Shown here piece by piece: positions 34,434-47,027 of a stretch of DNA of 64,000 nucleotides. The stretch is from Phascolomyces articulosus. Taxonomy: Eukaryota; Mucoromycota; Mucoromycetes; Mucorales; Lichtheimiaceae. The notes under the pieces are model-generated. The model was given only the letters and a program-made list of their open reading frames with translations, was not told the origin of the DNA and did not search any database. Position 1 is the first letter of the stretch; every line of letters starts with the position of its first letter. The position numbers were made by a program, and so were the translations under genes. The stretch spans positions 124,001-188,000 of the forward strand of contig JAIXMP010000012.1 in assembly GCA_025677815.1 (NCBI GenBank), given 5' to 3'.

Positions 34434-36463
34434 GCATTTCTTATTGATTACTATAATAAGAATGTGGATGCAGTTCTTTTTGAAGCATGAGATGTTTTGT
34501 ATGAGAATTTTACTAGGATGTCAATCACCCTCAGTGGTCTTCATAAGTATCTTGTTGACAAAGCTGGTTTGATGTTGTAACCCCCCAGAAAGAACTGCAG
34601 TTATTACCATTATTACTACGAAACAACTCTATATATAAATACTGTTACTGTGATAATATCAGATTATCTTACCTTTTGGTATCTTCTAATTAACAAGAGA
34701 TACATACAAACTGCAGCAACATATTTATAAATATAATTATCACTTATTCAATACATTATATTATTATTGGATATTCATTTATTACCACAGTATCTCGTAG
34801 CAACTGTAGTATCTTCACATGTTGTTACTTAGGATAGAAATATTTAATTATTGGAAAACATATAAATACCTCACAATTTTGTAACTGAAATAAAATCAAT
34901 CAATTATACTTCTCTTTATCATATACATAAATTTTAAGAGTATTGATTCACTCAAGACTAAACTGGCTTATTTTAATTTTACTGTAGCTTAAAGAAAGCT
35001 TAACATTCCAATATAGGACAGACATAACATTCCAATATAGGACAGACATAACATTCCTGATCCTTATTCTATTATCATTACCAGTCGGAAGTAACATACC
35101 TGACTTTGACTATTATCATTGAATTCAAGACATTATATCAAGGATTATATCATATAGTAACATACTACACAAGTTACTCTTTTGTAATAATAAGAACTGC
35201 TAATCCAAGCTTCACTTGTTATACAATTTTTATACTTCAAACGATAATTCAATTATATATCATATATTATTCATATTATATATTTTACTGTGGCCTAAAG
35301 AATCCATGCTAATATAGCTGTATAATCACATATAAACAGATACTTACTTAAAACATTAGTATTGATATCTGTTGCTTTAATCAGTGTATTATATGTTAAT
35401 ATTACTGGTGCTTACTAAATATCACGAATTGATATATAAAAACTTTAGTTGCTATAAGAATTGTAATTATAAGAAGCAAATCTTATTAGTAACATCATGT
35501 TGCTCACCAAAAGCCCTGTTACTCAATATCATTAAATATAACTGATTAACACATTTTGGTGTTTACACTCAATTATCATATCATAAATTATTATCTATCT
35601 TACAAGCAACACATATTGTGTTTACACTTTCATCACCACTAAATTACCACCAAACCAAATATCAGGGCAATAATATTAAAGAAGCTGGATAAGCTACCAG
35701 CTGCAAGAGTAGATGATAAAACGCTGGATAAACGAGCAGCATTGATTAAAGAATGGATCAATGATTCTGAATTTGACTTTGAAAATCGTTGCATATTCAT
35801 TGATGAAGCTGGATTCAATCTCCATATCCATCATAATTTTGGTCAATCTAAGAGAGGAAGCCCTGCTTGAGGTATAGTCCCTACTCAACGCGGTGTATCT
35901 ATCACTATCCTTAGTGCCATCTGTGAGCTTGGTGTTATTAATGTGTCAATTAGAAAGCCACAAGCTGTGCAAAGCAGCAAAAAATGAAAGTGAAACAATG
36001 GTGCTAAAATAGTGCTGAATGCTTGAATTGGAACATGTACTGAACATTTTATCGAGTTTCTGCACAAAATCATAGATATTCTCGATGAGAATGATATGAA
36101 AGGATGCTATTTGGTAATAGATAATGCGCCCATTCATACAAATGAGTCAATTGAGCATCTTATAGAGCAGCGTGGCTACAAGTGTGCTTATCTTGCCCCA
36201 TACTCTCCTTTTCTCAACCCAATCAAAGAGTTCTGGTCTAAAGTGAAACTAAGTATGTATGAAATATGTTCAGTATTATTATTGTTCTTAAAGCTAATAT
36301 TATTATATTTATAGGTGTTTGAAGAGATAGGTTGAGTGAAAAGGATCAATTAACCCTAAGAATAACTGAAGCAGTTAAGCAAGTATCAAAGGCTAATTGT
36401 ATTGGATGGATTAAGCATGCGCATTCATTTTTTGATGCTTGCCTAAAAAAAGAAGTCTTATAA
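34434..36463 (+). pseudogene. Tc1/IS630-type DDE transposase pseudogene, split by solo LTR B2
   Basis: 5' part 34434-34575 (AFLIDYYNKNVDAVLFEA..., then MSITLSGLHKYLVDKAGLM), then LTR B2, then from about 35677 KKLDKLPAARVDDKTLDKRA, FIDEAGFNLHIHHNFGQSKR (first Asp), GCYLVIDNAPIHTN (second Asp), APYSPFLNPIKEFWSKVK (Glu). A short intron follows (donor GTATGT at about 36252, acceptor TATAG near 36314), then a C-terminal exon to a TAA at 36463. The catalytic triad is intact in sequence, but the frame is broken by six TGA codons and no other stop or frameshift, apart from the LTR. Recently decayed compared with its surroundings. N-terminal DNA-binding part not found upstream. Confidence 0.85.
34576..35672 (+). 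mobile_element. Solo LTR, family B copy 2 (1,097 bp)
   Basis: Same ends as copy 1 except the last CA is TA. Length differs by an internal tandem duplication of a 24-bp unit (AACATTCCAATATAGGACAG..., about 35005-35052) and a 4-bp loss. Flanks ATGT/ATAT are a one-transition variant of a 4-bp duplication. Inserted in the Tc1-type transposase frame between GLM and KKLDK. Confidence 0.85.
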
Positions 36464-36744
36464 TAATTTGCTGTACTTTTTTTTTTGTTTTAGAAATATT
36501 TTTTTTAATAAAGTAAAAGTGATATAGATAACAATGCAAATACTTAGATGCAAATACTTAGATACAAAAATTTTGGTGCAAAATTACTAATGGAAATTGA
36601 TTCCCTAGACAATGCAAAATTATTTCAGCAAAGCATAAATAATTTGGAAAAAACCTGTAGAATTAAGGATAAAACATAAGAGAAATGATTTAAAGATAAA
36701 AGTAGATCAATAGTAATATATATAAGTATGTAGTTTTTTTTCTT

Positions 36745-37237
36745 TATTTTATGCAACATTTATTGCCTTTATATATTTACATGATAATAAATTAATAAAA
36801 TTAAATATAGAAATAAATATAAGGTAATGATATATGATATATAAAATAATGAGAGAGCATAATGAGGGACAATATAATAAATATAAAAGGATGATCAAAT
36901 AAGGGTTAGATAAAAATATAAAAATAAATAATAATAATTATGATATAATTATTATTTTATAGAGAATACTACATCCATTATTTTTAAAAAATATCTATAG
37001 GTAATATAACCTTGATCATCTAGGATGATAAGGGGATAACATTTGGTAGGGATAGATAGGGATTATCAAAAATAGGATAGTTGATCAACCTATCCATCTA
37101 TAGATAAACCTTTAGAGTAAACATTTTACTAGCATAATTTGGTTAGTCAACCCAGATTCTTGGGTTTAAACTGTTGCCATGAAGTCACGTGACCAGCTGA
37201 AGACGAATTTCTTTCAAAATTCACCTCAGATGTGACA
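36745..37237 (-). mobile_element. LTR family A copy 2, inverted, uninterrupted
   Basis: Reverse complement starts TGTCACATCTGAGG and follows copy 1 (29517-29975) through the LTR B insertion point into GTAAATATATAAAGGCAA and GCATAAAATAAAG. It gives the empty-site allele for B1. The 3' limit and target duplication are not resolved. Confidence 0.7.
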
Positions 37238-37427
37238 ATATTTAGATTCTTAGAATAATAGACATTCAATTTATTCAAATTCCTAAAAGTATTAATAGTA
37301 TTTATCACTTAAAGTCTTATTTTAAGCTATTAATAATTTTAGACTTTTATTTTTTTTTACTCTTTTTCTTTAAAAAATATATTAATTTTTTTCTATTATC
37401 TTATTATTACTATATAATTTTAATAAT

Positions 37428-37461
<34 letters not shown>

Positions 37462-37471
37462 CATTTATATT

Positions 37472-37900
37472 TGAGATGAAATGGTAATAAAATCGAATGT
37501 AAAAATAAAGAGACGGATAAGAATATAGTTGAGAATCTTTTTATTGTTCAAATTTGCTCATATTTATATGTTTTGTCTATCTAATGTAATGATGTTGTTC
37601 ACTAGATCATTCTAGTACTATGTTTCACTGACTTTGATTAAAGGATGATTGATATCCAATTATTCAAGTGTATACACATACTTGGTTCTAGATATTTCTT
37701 TATGTACCTAGCAATAGGTGTATTATCCTGTTTAGTAATCATTCTTCATCTTTCTTCTGTATTCCAGATTATTAGTAATGAGGAACGAATCAAGAGTGAT
37801 ATAGTGTGTTATTGGTTATATCATGTTTTATTATGGAATGATGTTTAACCAGTTATTTATGAATGAGTGAATCTATCATGTATTAGTGTGGTTCACCACA
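37472..37900 (+). mobile_element. Solo LTR, family C copy 2 (429 bp)
   Basis: Same length and ends as 24822-25250, with its own perfect 5-bp duplication ATATT (37467-37471, 37901-37905). Preceded by an (AAT)n tract. The distinct duplications show two independent insertions. Confidence 0.85.
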
Positions 37901-37905
37901 ATATT

Positions 37906-38439
37906 ATTTTATTTAAATATTTCTTTTTATTAAAAATAACCTATAAAAAAGTCTTAAAGGATTTATATCATTGTTGTATCAATAAGATCAAAAAATAAAA
38001 GAAATAAGCAGGAGACAATATAAGTCAATGAGACCCAAAATAATTCAGTGTGGTTTTATTATGATTCAAAAATAATCTTACTATTTATACTAATTTGCTC
38101 ATTATGGATGGACTGCCACTACGTGTGTATTACAGTATCATATTTCTTATAGACCACATCATTTAAATTACATATGCTATAAGACTGTGTGAATAATAGA
38201 AGTTATAGAACATGTGAACAATGATAGTGGGAATCAAGAAGTGAATTATGCGTTTGCATAATGAACGATATGCCTAGGAGAAAAGCATAATCCATGTCAC
38301 AGTAGCTGTGCTTCAAATATAATTACCACATAAGTGAGGCAAAGGGTGAATAGCATTTTCTATTATGAATAATAATAATAATTAAGAAGCTATTGTATTT
38401 TGGATATAACAACCATCTATTTTTATCTTTTATTTTTAT
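37906..38439. other. AT-rich, nothing recognised
   Basis: No frame or repeat match seen beyond general similarity to LTR-like AT-rich sequence. Confidence 0.4.
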
Positions 38440-41057
38440 TTCAAATTAACCAAATTCTATATAAGCCACTAAAATTGTATTTCTATATTAGTATAATGAT
38501 AATAGCTTCTGTTACTTTATCTTATATTAGTTTCCTTATTACTATTAGAATTAGTCTCTATAGTAAGTATTGATATAATCCCTTACTTAGCTATAGTTAA
38601 TAGAATGCATCTACTACTACTGTCTAAGGATTCTAGGTCTTGCTCTAAAATATTAGTAATTAGGTATTATATACTACTACAAAGGCATCTACCTATAAAG
38701 GTACTTTTGGCTATCTCTTCTTAATTTATTTAAATAATTCCTATAGTAGAGTTCTCTTATATATTAGTATTTTCATATGACTTAATATATTTGCTCTAGT
38801 ATTCATTATTCCTTAAATATAGTAATATGTGACTATTACTCCTTATTCTTAATAAAGGTCTTATATTTTTAATATTAATATTTGAAGTTCTTAAGATGCT
38901 ATTCCTCTTGCCTTAAATGCATACTTAATAACTATAACATTATCTAATTAAACTAGGATATGAGAGTTTTTATACTTTAGTAGGTAAATCTTCAATATAT
39001 ATATAACTGCTGTCAGCTCTTATATATTGATTAACTGAGTCTGTTGTTACTAGGTCTAGAACCTATAATTCTCTATATACTTGCTTATTACTCTCTATCT
39101 GATATTAGAGGCATTGACCTAAATTATCATACTTAGTTCTTATTGTATTAGTTATTAAATTAGTAATTCCTTGGTTATTATAGGGCTCTGCATCTACTAC
39201 TTCAATTCCTTCTAGCTCTCTTATAATAATAGGCAAGGACTCTCCTATTAGTAATGTTTCCCTTATAATGCTCTTACCAGATCTCATTGAAGGAACTATA
39301 CTCTTAATAATGCTTTGCCTTCTACTGGGATTAGCAGTCATCTTTCCCAGCATTACTGCTATCTATTGATAGGTATATACTTGTTTAAAAGCTTAATAAA
39401 TCCTAAGATACTACAATTTATTTAGTTTCTTCTTAGGAACTTAAAGAGTTGTCTTTTATATATTAAATATAAACCCTAGAAAATCCTATTTAAACTCCAG
39501 GGTAGTATTACTCTTTATGTGATTGATAATGAATTCTAGATCCTATAGGTACTAGATTACTATTAATGTGTATTATTTTGATTGTTACTGAGATTTCACT
39601 AATATATAGATGTCATTGAGATAATATACTAAGTAAATTCATTTTTACCTCATTAGTTCTAATATATATTGCATCAGTTTACTAAGTACCCTTAGAGCTA
39701 CACTCATTCTAAAAGGTAATAAATGATATTAGTAAATAATACTATAATATCTGAAAGTAAGGTATATATGAGATTCCTTTATTATTAGTACTACTATATA
39801 AGTATCCTTTAAGTTGATTTTTGCTATATAATTACCTAGTTTGATCAACTCTCTTAATGCAGGTATCCCCTCTATCTTGAAATGATATATTTAAATAAAC
39901 TGATTAATCCCTATGCAGTCTAATATTAGGCATACCTTTATTTGTTCCTATATTAAAAACAATTAGGATAAGAACTTGGTTGATTATATTAGTATTACCT
40001 TGATAATTTTGCTCTTTAACAATTGGTCTACTACTAGATCTAAGGTTTATAGTATTTGTGGTATATATACATATCCACACTTCTTCTCATATATATTATC
40101 ACTGATTCTACTACATCATATTATCACAAATAATAAATAATAATATAAATAAATAATATTGGTTGCCTCAAATAATCCTCATTCCAATAATAATACAATA
40201 ATAATGATCCTGGTATAATAATATCCTATATATAATAATTATCAAATAATACACAAATACTACTATACCTTCTTATTGTATAAGTAAGAGTGTAAAAGTA
40301 ATAATAATCATCCAATGGCTAATGGTCAACAAATATATATATATGTACAACAAATATAATTATATCTCCTCATGTCATATTATATCACCATGAATACTAC
40401 CTATAATATATATCCATTATATCAAACAAATGTAATATTAACAAACTACTATGATCAATGATTAAGTGGTATAGATAAGAAAATATATAAATACTGTACT
40501 TATAAAACTAGAATATAATTATCTTTATTATCATCTTTATCATTATAATAAATCTATATTGATTCTTATAAGACTTCTTCTGTCTCTATCTCTCTTTGTT
40601 ATTTATCTATCTTGCTCTCTAATTCTTATCTATACTACAGTGTTTCCTGGTTTGATGACTCTAGTCCTGACCACCAATGCTGAGGGTGTTGTATCTATTA
40701 GATCTAAAACCCTTGATTTATTACTGATGTTGCCTATAGTTATCTAATTCTTTTGTTCTAAGTCTGTAAGAAATAATGCAGCCCTCCTCCCAGTGCTATC
40801 CTATCTACTAGTAATACATATACTTTTATCTGACTCTTGTCTGATATATAATTAGTGGCTGGTACAATTATTGATTTATGGTAGGGCTGTAATTATTGTT
40901 TGACTGACTGTTGTTTCTATAGTTATTTCCCCTACCTCAGTTATTAGAGCAATGTGTGAAGGACCTGAAACCTCTACCTCAACTATATCTATATCCTCCC
41001 CTATTCCCATTTCCTAACTAATTTCAAGCAGCCATACTAGTGATTCTTTGCTCATAT
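38440..41057 (-). pseudogene. DIRS-like retrotransposon pseudogene (RT and RNase H parts), split by LTR D2
   Basis: The minus strand from 41057 down gives a Gly/Arg/Asn-rich stretch, then RAALFLTDLEQKN and DLIDTTPSALVVRTRVIKPG, the D2 insertion, then RT blocks HFKIEGIPALRELIKLGNYI, AKINLKDTYIVV, YHLLPFRMSVALRVLSKLMQ, the catalytic box as YYLNDIYILVKSQ (YLDD changed to YLND), LGKMTA, and RNase H-like HILV-LDNVIVIKYAF and ANILSHMKI. Stops and frameshifts are frequent. The RT/RH order and wording match DIRS elements; a tyrosine recombinase was not recognised, so the 3' half may be missing. Nonfunctional. Ty3-type is the alternative. Confidence 0.65.
40057..40638 (-). mobile_element. Solo LTR, family D copy 2 (582 bp), inverted
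   Basis: Reverse complement of the D1 type (TGTAGTATAGATAAGAATT ... ATATACCACA). The plus-strand flanks GTATT (40052-40056) and GTGTT (40639-40643) differ by one transition. Inserted in the DIRS-like pseudogene. The plus frame at 40559-40747 crosses its edge and is not a gene. Confidence 0.8.
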
Positions 41058-41250
41058 TGTGGTATAGATAAGAAGTAAAATAGAGACAAGAGAAAGAGAC
41101 CAAGGAGTCTTATAAGGATCAATGTAATTTATTATAATAATAAAGATGATAATTATTTCTAGTTTTATAAGTACAGTATTTATATGTTTTCTTATCTATG
41201 CCACTTTATAGTTGATTATGGTAGTTTGTTATTATTAGAGTTTGTTTGGA
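41058..41250 (+). repeat. LTR family D, partial copy 3
   Basis: Starts TGTGGTATAGATAAG and follows D1 through TAGTTTTATAAGTACAGTAT to about 41250, then diverges; no CCACA end or duplication found. Truncated or old. It marks the right edge of the DIRS-like fragment. Confidence 0.55.
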
Positions 41251-43867
41251 ATATCAATATAATACAAGTATTCATAGAGAGAGTGTTAAAGTCTTATATT
41301 TTTATTTACACCATACAGTTCAGTTATCTGTTCATCCATAACATCATATATTTATCATATCTATAGATATATTGATCCTTGACCATATGGGTTACATCAT
41401 CATAATGGTATACACCATTATAGCTATAGTCAACTTATAAAAAAACTTATAGTTTGTCTTTAGAAAAGTTTTAGTCTTTTAATAGAGGATGCATCTTATG
41501 GAATTTCTTTATTCTTATATATAAAAAATGCTGCTTATATTGTATTTAGTCTAATGCTACACACTTCAGCTATAAGCCCATAGTGGTTTAGGCTTATATT
41601 GTTCTTTAATAACTTGCTATGCTTTTTGATAAATTAAATTACTTTTAAAATGATACAATATTTTTTTATTATCTGAAATTGCAGCGCAATTATGCTTAAG
41701 AGGGTAGGAATTCATTGTAGACAGATGAGGTTTTAAGTAAAAAGACATAAAGAGTAAAGGAACAGGTTTTATTTGTCGTATCCAACCATATAAGCATATA
41801 GTAAAACGCCTTATTTCACAGACTATGAAATAATAATATTTATTTATTTATTTTATGTTGTATGGATATTTCTCAATCAGTATTCCTTGTGTTGGTTACA
41901 CCTGAAGACAGCTTATACATGAATAGACAGCACTTCATTTTTTCAAGTTATTCATCATAACTTATTATTAGTATACCTAACACCTTCATCACCACTATAG
42001 TATCCATTCTAATAATACCATCATCCGTCATTACAATTATTATCATTGAAAAATACATAGGCGTGTTGGCTGAAAGCTAACACAATACTAAACGGTCTGG
42101 GTAACCATAACTATGGATTAGTGATTAATATAAATAGGACGTAGTTTTACAATTCAATAAACTGGATCGATCTTTTGAGCCTCGTTGACTTCTTATTGTC
42201 TCTTTATTGTCTTTGATTGATTGAATATTTCAACCACCATATACATCTATTTGAAGTAGAAGGATGGGAGGTCTATGATGAAATTCATCGGTGACAACGA
42301 GCCAAGATACCTGTGAACATAAATCAACAGATTGACGAAACATATCTCCAAGAGGAGAACCTGTTTGTCTTGGTCACCAATAGAGTTTTCTACATAAAAA
42401 TAAAGTGAAAACGTTTTAATGGCTTTGTAGTTTGCTTCAAAAAATATTGATATAGGAAGACTAAAAAAATAGTACTTTGGCGGTAACACCTTGTTTTGTC
42501 ACCATAAAAATAAATGGGCGCTCTACTAAGTTCTATATAAAGGTCGCATGTTTTTAATTTTCGCAGTAAAGCGAAATTGCTTTTACCTGACTTCTCTTCT
42601 TTGCTGTAAAAAAAGCTTTCTTTTCCTTCTAAAAATATTTCTTCTTTACCTATTAACTTCGTCAGTTCGCTGCTATTCATCGTTTTTATCCGTCATTTCA
42701 ATTGATGGTCCAACATTAGTTGCTTTATTGATATACCCTTTTTTTTTTAGTTTATCTCATTGAATTACTACTTGGTATATCAGTATTCATTGATATACAC
42801 AGCTTTTTTCGGTTGCTCCACTGAATCACTTTCTTGTATCGCAAGTTTTTTCATTGCTTCAGTAGACCATCTATGCACTCAGACATCCAACTCAAACTAC
42901 TTGACTCTGTTTTAATCAGTGTAGAGACTAAGATCCGGTCGAGAGTTATTCAGGCTCCATGAATGTTACAAATATAAAAACGATAAAAATGATTGCTTTA
43001 GCTACATTGAAAGTTTCTATCTGCCATGTACTACTCTATATTCATCATTCAAAAAATAAAAAAGGATCACTTTGAGTTTACACACTATTCAATAAAAGAT
43101 AGAAATAGTGTATATTTTAAAAATATATGTAATATGATGTGACATGATAGTTGCTCACAATACGTATACCTGAGAAGATCTATGTTTAACATTTTAAATC
43201 AAGTATCCAGGATAGATTGAATAGACCATCCGCTATTTTTGATCCACAAAAAATGTTCATTAGTAGTGATCTCATGTTTAGCATTTTGTATTATTTTTTT
43301 TTTTGACTTACTTCCATCAATAAAATTTTGTCGCTTCAAAGCTATATTTCCAATATATAATTAACCAACCGGTAACTGCTGGGTTCCAGTGCTTCGCAAG
43401 TAACTATATAATTGTCTATAGTATCTGATTTTTTCTCTGAAAATTATCCATCTATATATCTAATGAGTTTGTGAATAGAAAATGAGTTCATATATTGTAT
43501 TATGGAAACGATGCAGGCTTACTCTCTTTTACCAGAAATTGTTTCATTATAGATTGTCCAGAAAGGTTTTTTTTTATTTCATTAAGTAAAATACGTCTCA
43601 AAAGTACACGTATAATACATATAAGGGTCTTCAACATCAATCAGCTGTAAACTCATATAACATGATGAAATATTGGATCATGTAAAGATAATGGAAAAAT
43701 TTCTAATGTATAATATTTATTTATTACATGGAATAGAGTGGGCATAGAGCAAGGTAGTGGATTACTTTTTTTTTTCTTTCAATATTAAACCTATATCTGT
43801 GATAAATTTAAAGAGACAGAATAGGGTATATATATAGAATGTATATACAAATAGGTTGAACTTTTTT
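41251..43867. other. AT-rich intergenic, possible further LTR near 42067-42240, no gene supported
   Basis: A stretch with TGTTGGCTGAAAGC (42068), TATAAATAGG, AATAAACTGG and TTTCAACCACCA has LTR-like order, but no second copy or duplication was found. Two overlapping minus frames (42680-42390 from an ATG, and 42489-42247) could be exons of one small protein, but I see no domain and no convincing splice, so they stay unassigned. Confidence 0.35.
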
Positions 43868-46023
43868 TTATAGCACACGGACGGTTTGCAGTACTTTAAC
43901 AGCAATTTCAAACTATAGATATTTCCCATAGATTAGCATTTTGTTATGTCTGATTCAATCTCTCCTTTTCCTTCTTTCAACTAAAAAAAAAAAAAAAAAC
44001 TTACACAAGCAACGATAACGGCAATAATAATAAGATAGATAATAATCAAGGTTTGATATTCAACACCAAAATTTGTAAGATGATCTCTCAACATGGATAA
44101 TAAATCGGATATCACCTTTAATCTATCATTCAAAATTTTTACACGCTGAGGAATTTCAAGGTAATCTATAGGAACAAGAGTGTAGGTGTTATGATCCATC
44201 GTATAATCACCCGTTCCTTTTCTTTCTTTTTTTTTTTTTTTTTTTTTTTTACATCTATGTAATTCATTGTTTTTATTATTATTACCTTTAATAGCATTGT
44301 ACATTGGTTGTAGTGCTGGTTCAGACCAAAAGATTTCAGGCGTATCTAATATTTCAATGGATATTAGAATGGATGATCCTATTCATCAAAGAGTGAATAA
44401 ACAAGATATATAATTCATGCTTACCAAGAACATTGGAAACCAAATTTACATTCATACGTAAATTAAATAGGTTACCATTGATTTTTGTAATTTCCACTCG
44501 ATTTTTTACCAATCGTCCTGTTTGTGCCATTTCTTTTGGAAGATGTTTTGTATCCTATTTTGTCCCATAATCAGAACAACAACGCACTAGTAACTATCTA
44601 AAAAAAACATGATGCTTTTTCTAGCTCTTAACCTTACCTCAATTGTTTTATCCATAATATCCTCGTACCGCGCAAGCACAGCACTTTGAGATAATCCATG
44701 AGAAAGCGTCAACTTGATCATATGGTTCCCACTTTTAAGGGTAATCATATCATTAAAAATACGAGGTTTCACTTGAGACACATCATATTGAAAATGCATT
44801 TCTTCAATTTGCATATCTTCATCTGGGTTATCTCGAAACGGACGAATAGAAAATTGAGCAAAATCCTCCAACATTAAAAGTTCTTGCGCTCGATTAAAAT
44901 TCCAAAAGACAACGACACCATAATCAAAAAGAAATACTTCACCACCTGTAAAAATACTGTTTCGTCGTGGCATTGTTGTGGTAGGGGCATCGGGTGCTGT
45001 AGCAGAAGCGGAAGCATCTCCACCCGTCGTGAGACCTGCTGTACTTAATGTCTTTGCTGTTAATGGGGAGGTAGGCATGTCTTCTTTGACAGGACTGGCT
45101 GGTGCTGAAATGGAAGAGCGAAGTACTTCATTATTATCATTCATGCTGTATCGATGGATGGTGATGCTTCTGCGATCATCGTCTTCTTCTTGACCATCTT
45201 CATCGGCGTCGGGTACATGTAAATGAGATCCAATGGTATCGATGCCATTGCGTTCATAGGTATCTTCATCGTAATCCATTTCGCTATCGTCCGAAATACT
45301 TCCTATACGTGTATAAGCACTTCGTACACGAACATTGAGTAAATTATCCTTCCCCGGTCGCATTGTTAACAATGGAAAATGATACGCTGCATATAAACAT
45401 TCATCATAGAGCCGAGGAGTGACGCGATGATGCTGTCTTAAAAATTGACGAAGAGGACCTATCGAATAGCCTTCACCTGTGCAATAAGCAGCGACACGAG
45501 AAAGATTGGCAAATTCTCGTTCATCTTGAGTCATAAATTCTGCTTCTGTTCTATATCCATACGTCGATCCCAATATTTCTGCTGTTTCTCGTTCTTCATT
45601 GGTAGCATTCCATGCTTCTTCCTCTTGGTTCCACGCCACTTGGTCTTCTCTTTGTTTTTGTCGTTCTTTGTTTAGTCGTTGTTGCTCTTCATTCTGTTCT
45701 CGTTGTTGTTGATTGAATTCAGGTTTCGATGGCGATGGAAGAACATTGTCCATTTCCCCAGAAGATGCTTCTACTGATTTAGATGGAAAAACAACGAGCT
45801 TTTGAGAGATTTTACTGCTTCGTAATGGTTGGGTTGCTGGTTTGGGTCTTGGTGGCACTGTGGCAAAATCAGATTCGGTTCTTCTGAGTTGTGCAACATT
45901 CTTCCTACTATTGCTACTACTACTTTCTGCTTGTGGAGGAGAAGGATGAGTGCTTGGTTTTAGTACTTCGCGTGAAATGGCAGAAGGTTTTGGTTGTTTA
46001 TTACTGTCGGCTGTTTTTTTCAT
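43868..46023 (-). CDS. RMD1/Sif2-Sif3 family protein (DUF155), C-terminal membrane anchor, 5 exons
   Basis: Exons 46023-44638, 44554-44425, 44345-44286, 44165-44005, 43912-43868 (1,782 nt, 593 aa), GT-AG and in phase. The upstream in-frame codon at 46083 is TTG, so the first ATG is 46023. The N-terminal about 150 residues are Ser/Pro/Gln-rich and disordered. Then come YCTGEGYSIGPLRQFLRQHH, an acidic insert, and the DUF155 core EVFLFDYGVVVFWNF... to DTPEIFWSEPALQPMY and LEIPQRVKILNDRLKVISDL. A single hydrophobic helix lies at about 563-579, and the last mini-exon gives KVLQTVRVL. Yeast Rmd1 and fission-yeast Sif2/Sif3 belong here; the exact role is poorly known (sporulation, Sad1 interaction, mitochondrial in human RMND1). 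The last intron starts with GTAAG and a T17 run; if it is retained the protein ends in VSFFFFF. Confidence 0.9.
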
Positions 46024-47027
46024 TAGATTTCGTAATGTAAAAAAGAAGTAGGAGTAATAAAAATTAGAGAATGTTTTATGCAACTTTTTTTTTTTGGCTG
46101 GGTTTTTTTATGCATTTTTTTTTTCTTCCATCACGATCCAGATGTCAAATTATCATCGATTTCACAGTTATTTATTGGTATCTTATTTTAATAATGTATT
46201 ACCATTACTTTCTAGTGTCTAGTAGAGTATTATAATTATTTATAAAATCCAGAAAAAGAAAAAGTGCATACTTATTTGAATAATCACACCTGTATCACAT
46301 TATTTTTACTTTGAGACAAGAAAGGAGGGAGGGTTTAGCGATATATCATAAAAGGAACATTGAATTTCACTTTGAAAAGTTTTATGGTAATTGACAAAAA
46401 GAGATACATTTAGATGATAGTTATTGCTTAACCTCAACCATCGTTGATATGAATGTGGGTGTGGGAACTTAAAAAGGACCAAAAAACAATCTCAGCAGCA
46501 AAAGAATAATGCCGATGCATATCAAATTTAGTTTCGATCACAGGATTACGTATTAACAACAATCACGATTCATCATTAATTCTTATTATTAGAACATAAA
46601 CAAAAGCCTCTCGTTTTATTATAACATCCTGATTCTTTGTTCAATACAAGCTTTCAACCGGATTCTTTCTGATTTCGTGACATGTCAAACTTCTACAATG
46701 AAAAAAAAAACCAAGTGTGTTACACCAATCCTAGATCATGTCAAAAATCCAAAGGTTGAAATTCAATAAAAACAATGCCTTCCTATATAAAAAAAATCAA
46801 GGGGGTTATTTAGGCCATAATAATGTCTATATAAACAAGATACAAATCTCCGTAAGTGCAAAGATGCGTTTGCAGACCAAAGCAGGCAAGCAGGGAAAAA
46901 AAAATAAAGGCAGGGAGGGTTTCTGTTTATATTTTTTTTTGTTTTTGTTATTTTTTCCTTTCCCTTTTCTCTTCACTTTTTTTTGTTCACTTCTTTCCCT
47001 CCCAACTCTTTAATTATATAATTGACT
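46024..47027. promoter_or_regulatory. Shared upstream region of the RMD1-like (minus) and COX (plus) genes
   Basis: 1.0 kb between divergent starts. A/T runs flank each gene; the COX side has a long pyrimidine-rich stretch (about 46931-47015) just before the ATG. No specific factor site claimed. Confidence 0.4.

Noticed and set aside
29976..35672. LTR B1 and B2 as the two ends of one 5.7-kb retrotransposon
   Set aside because: They have different target duplications and each interrupts a different older element; no gag/pol lies between them. They are two solo LTRs.
45900..46083. Start of the RMD1-like protein at 46083
   Set aside because: The codon there is TTG; the first ATG in frame is 46023.
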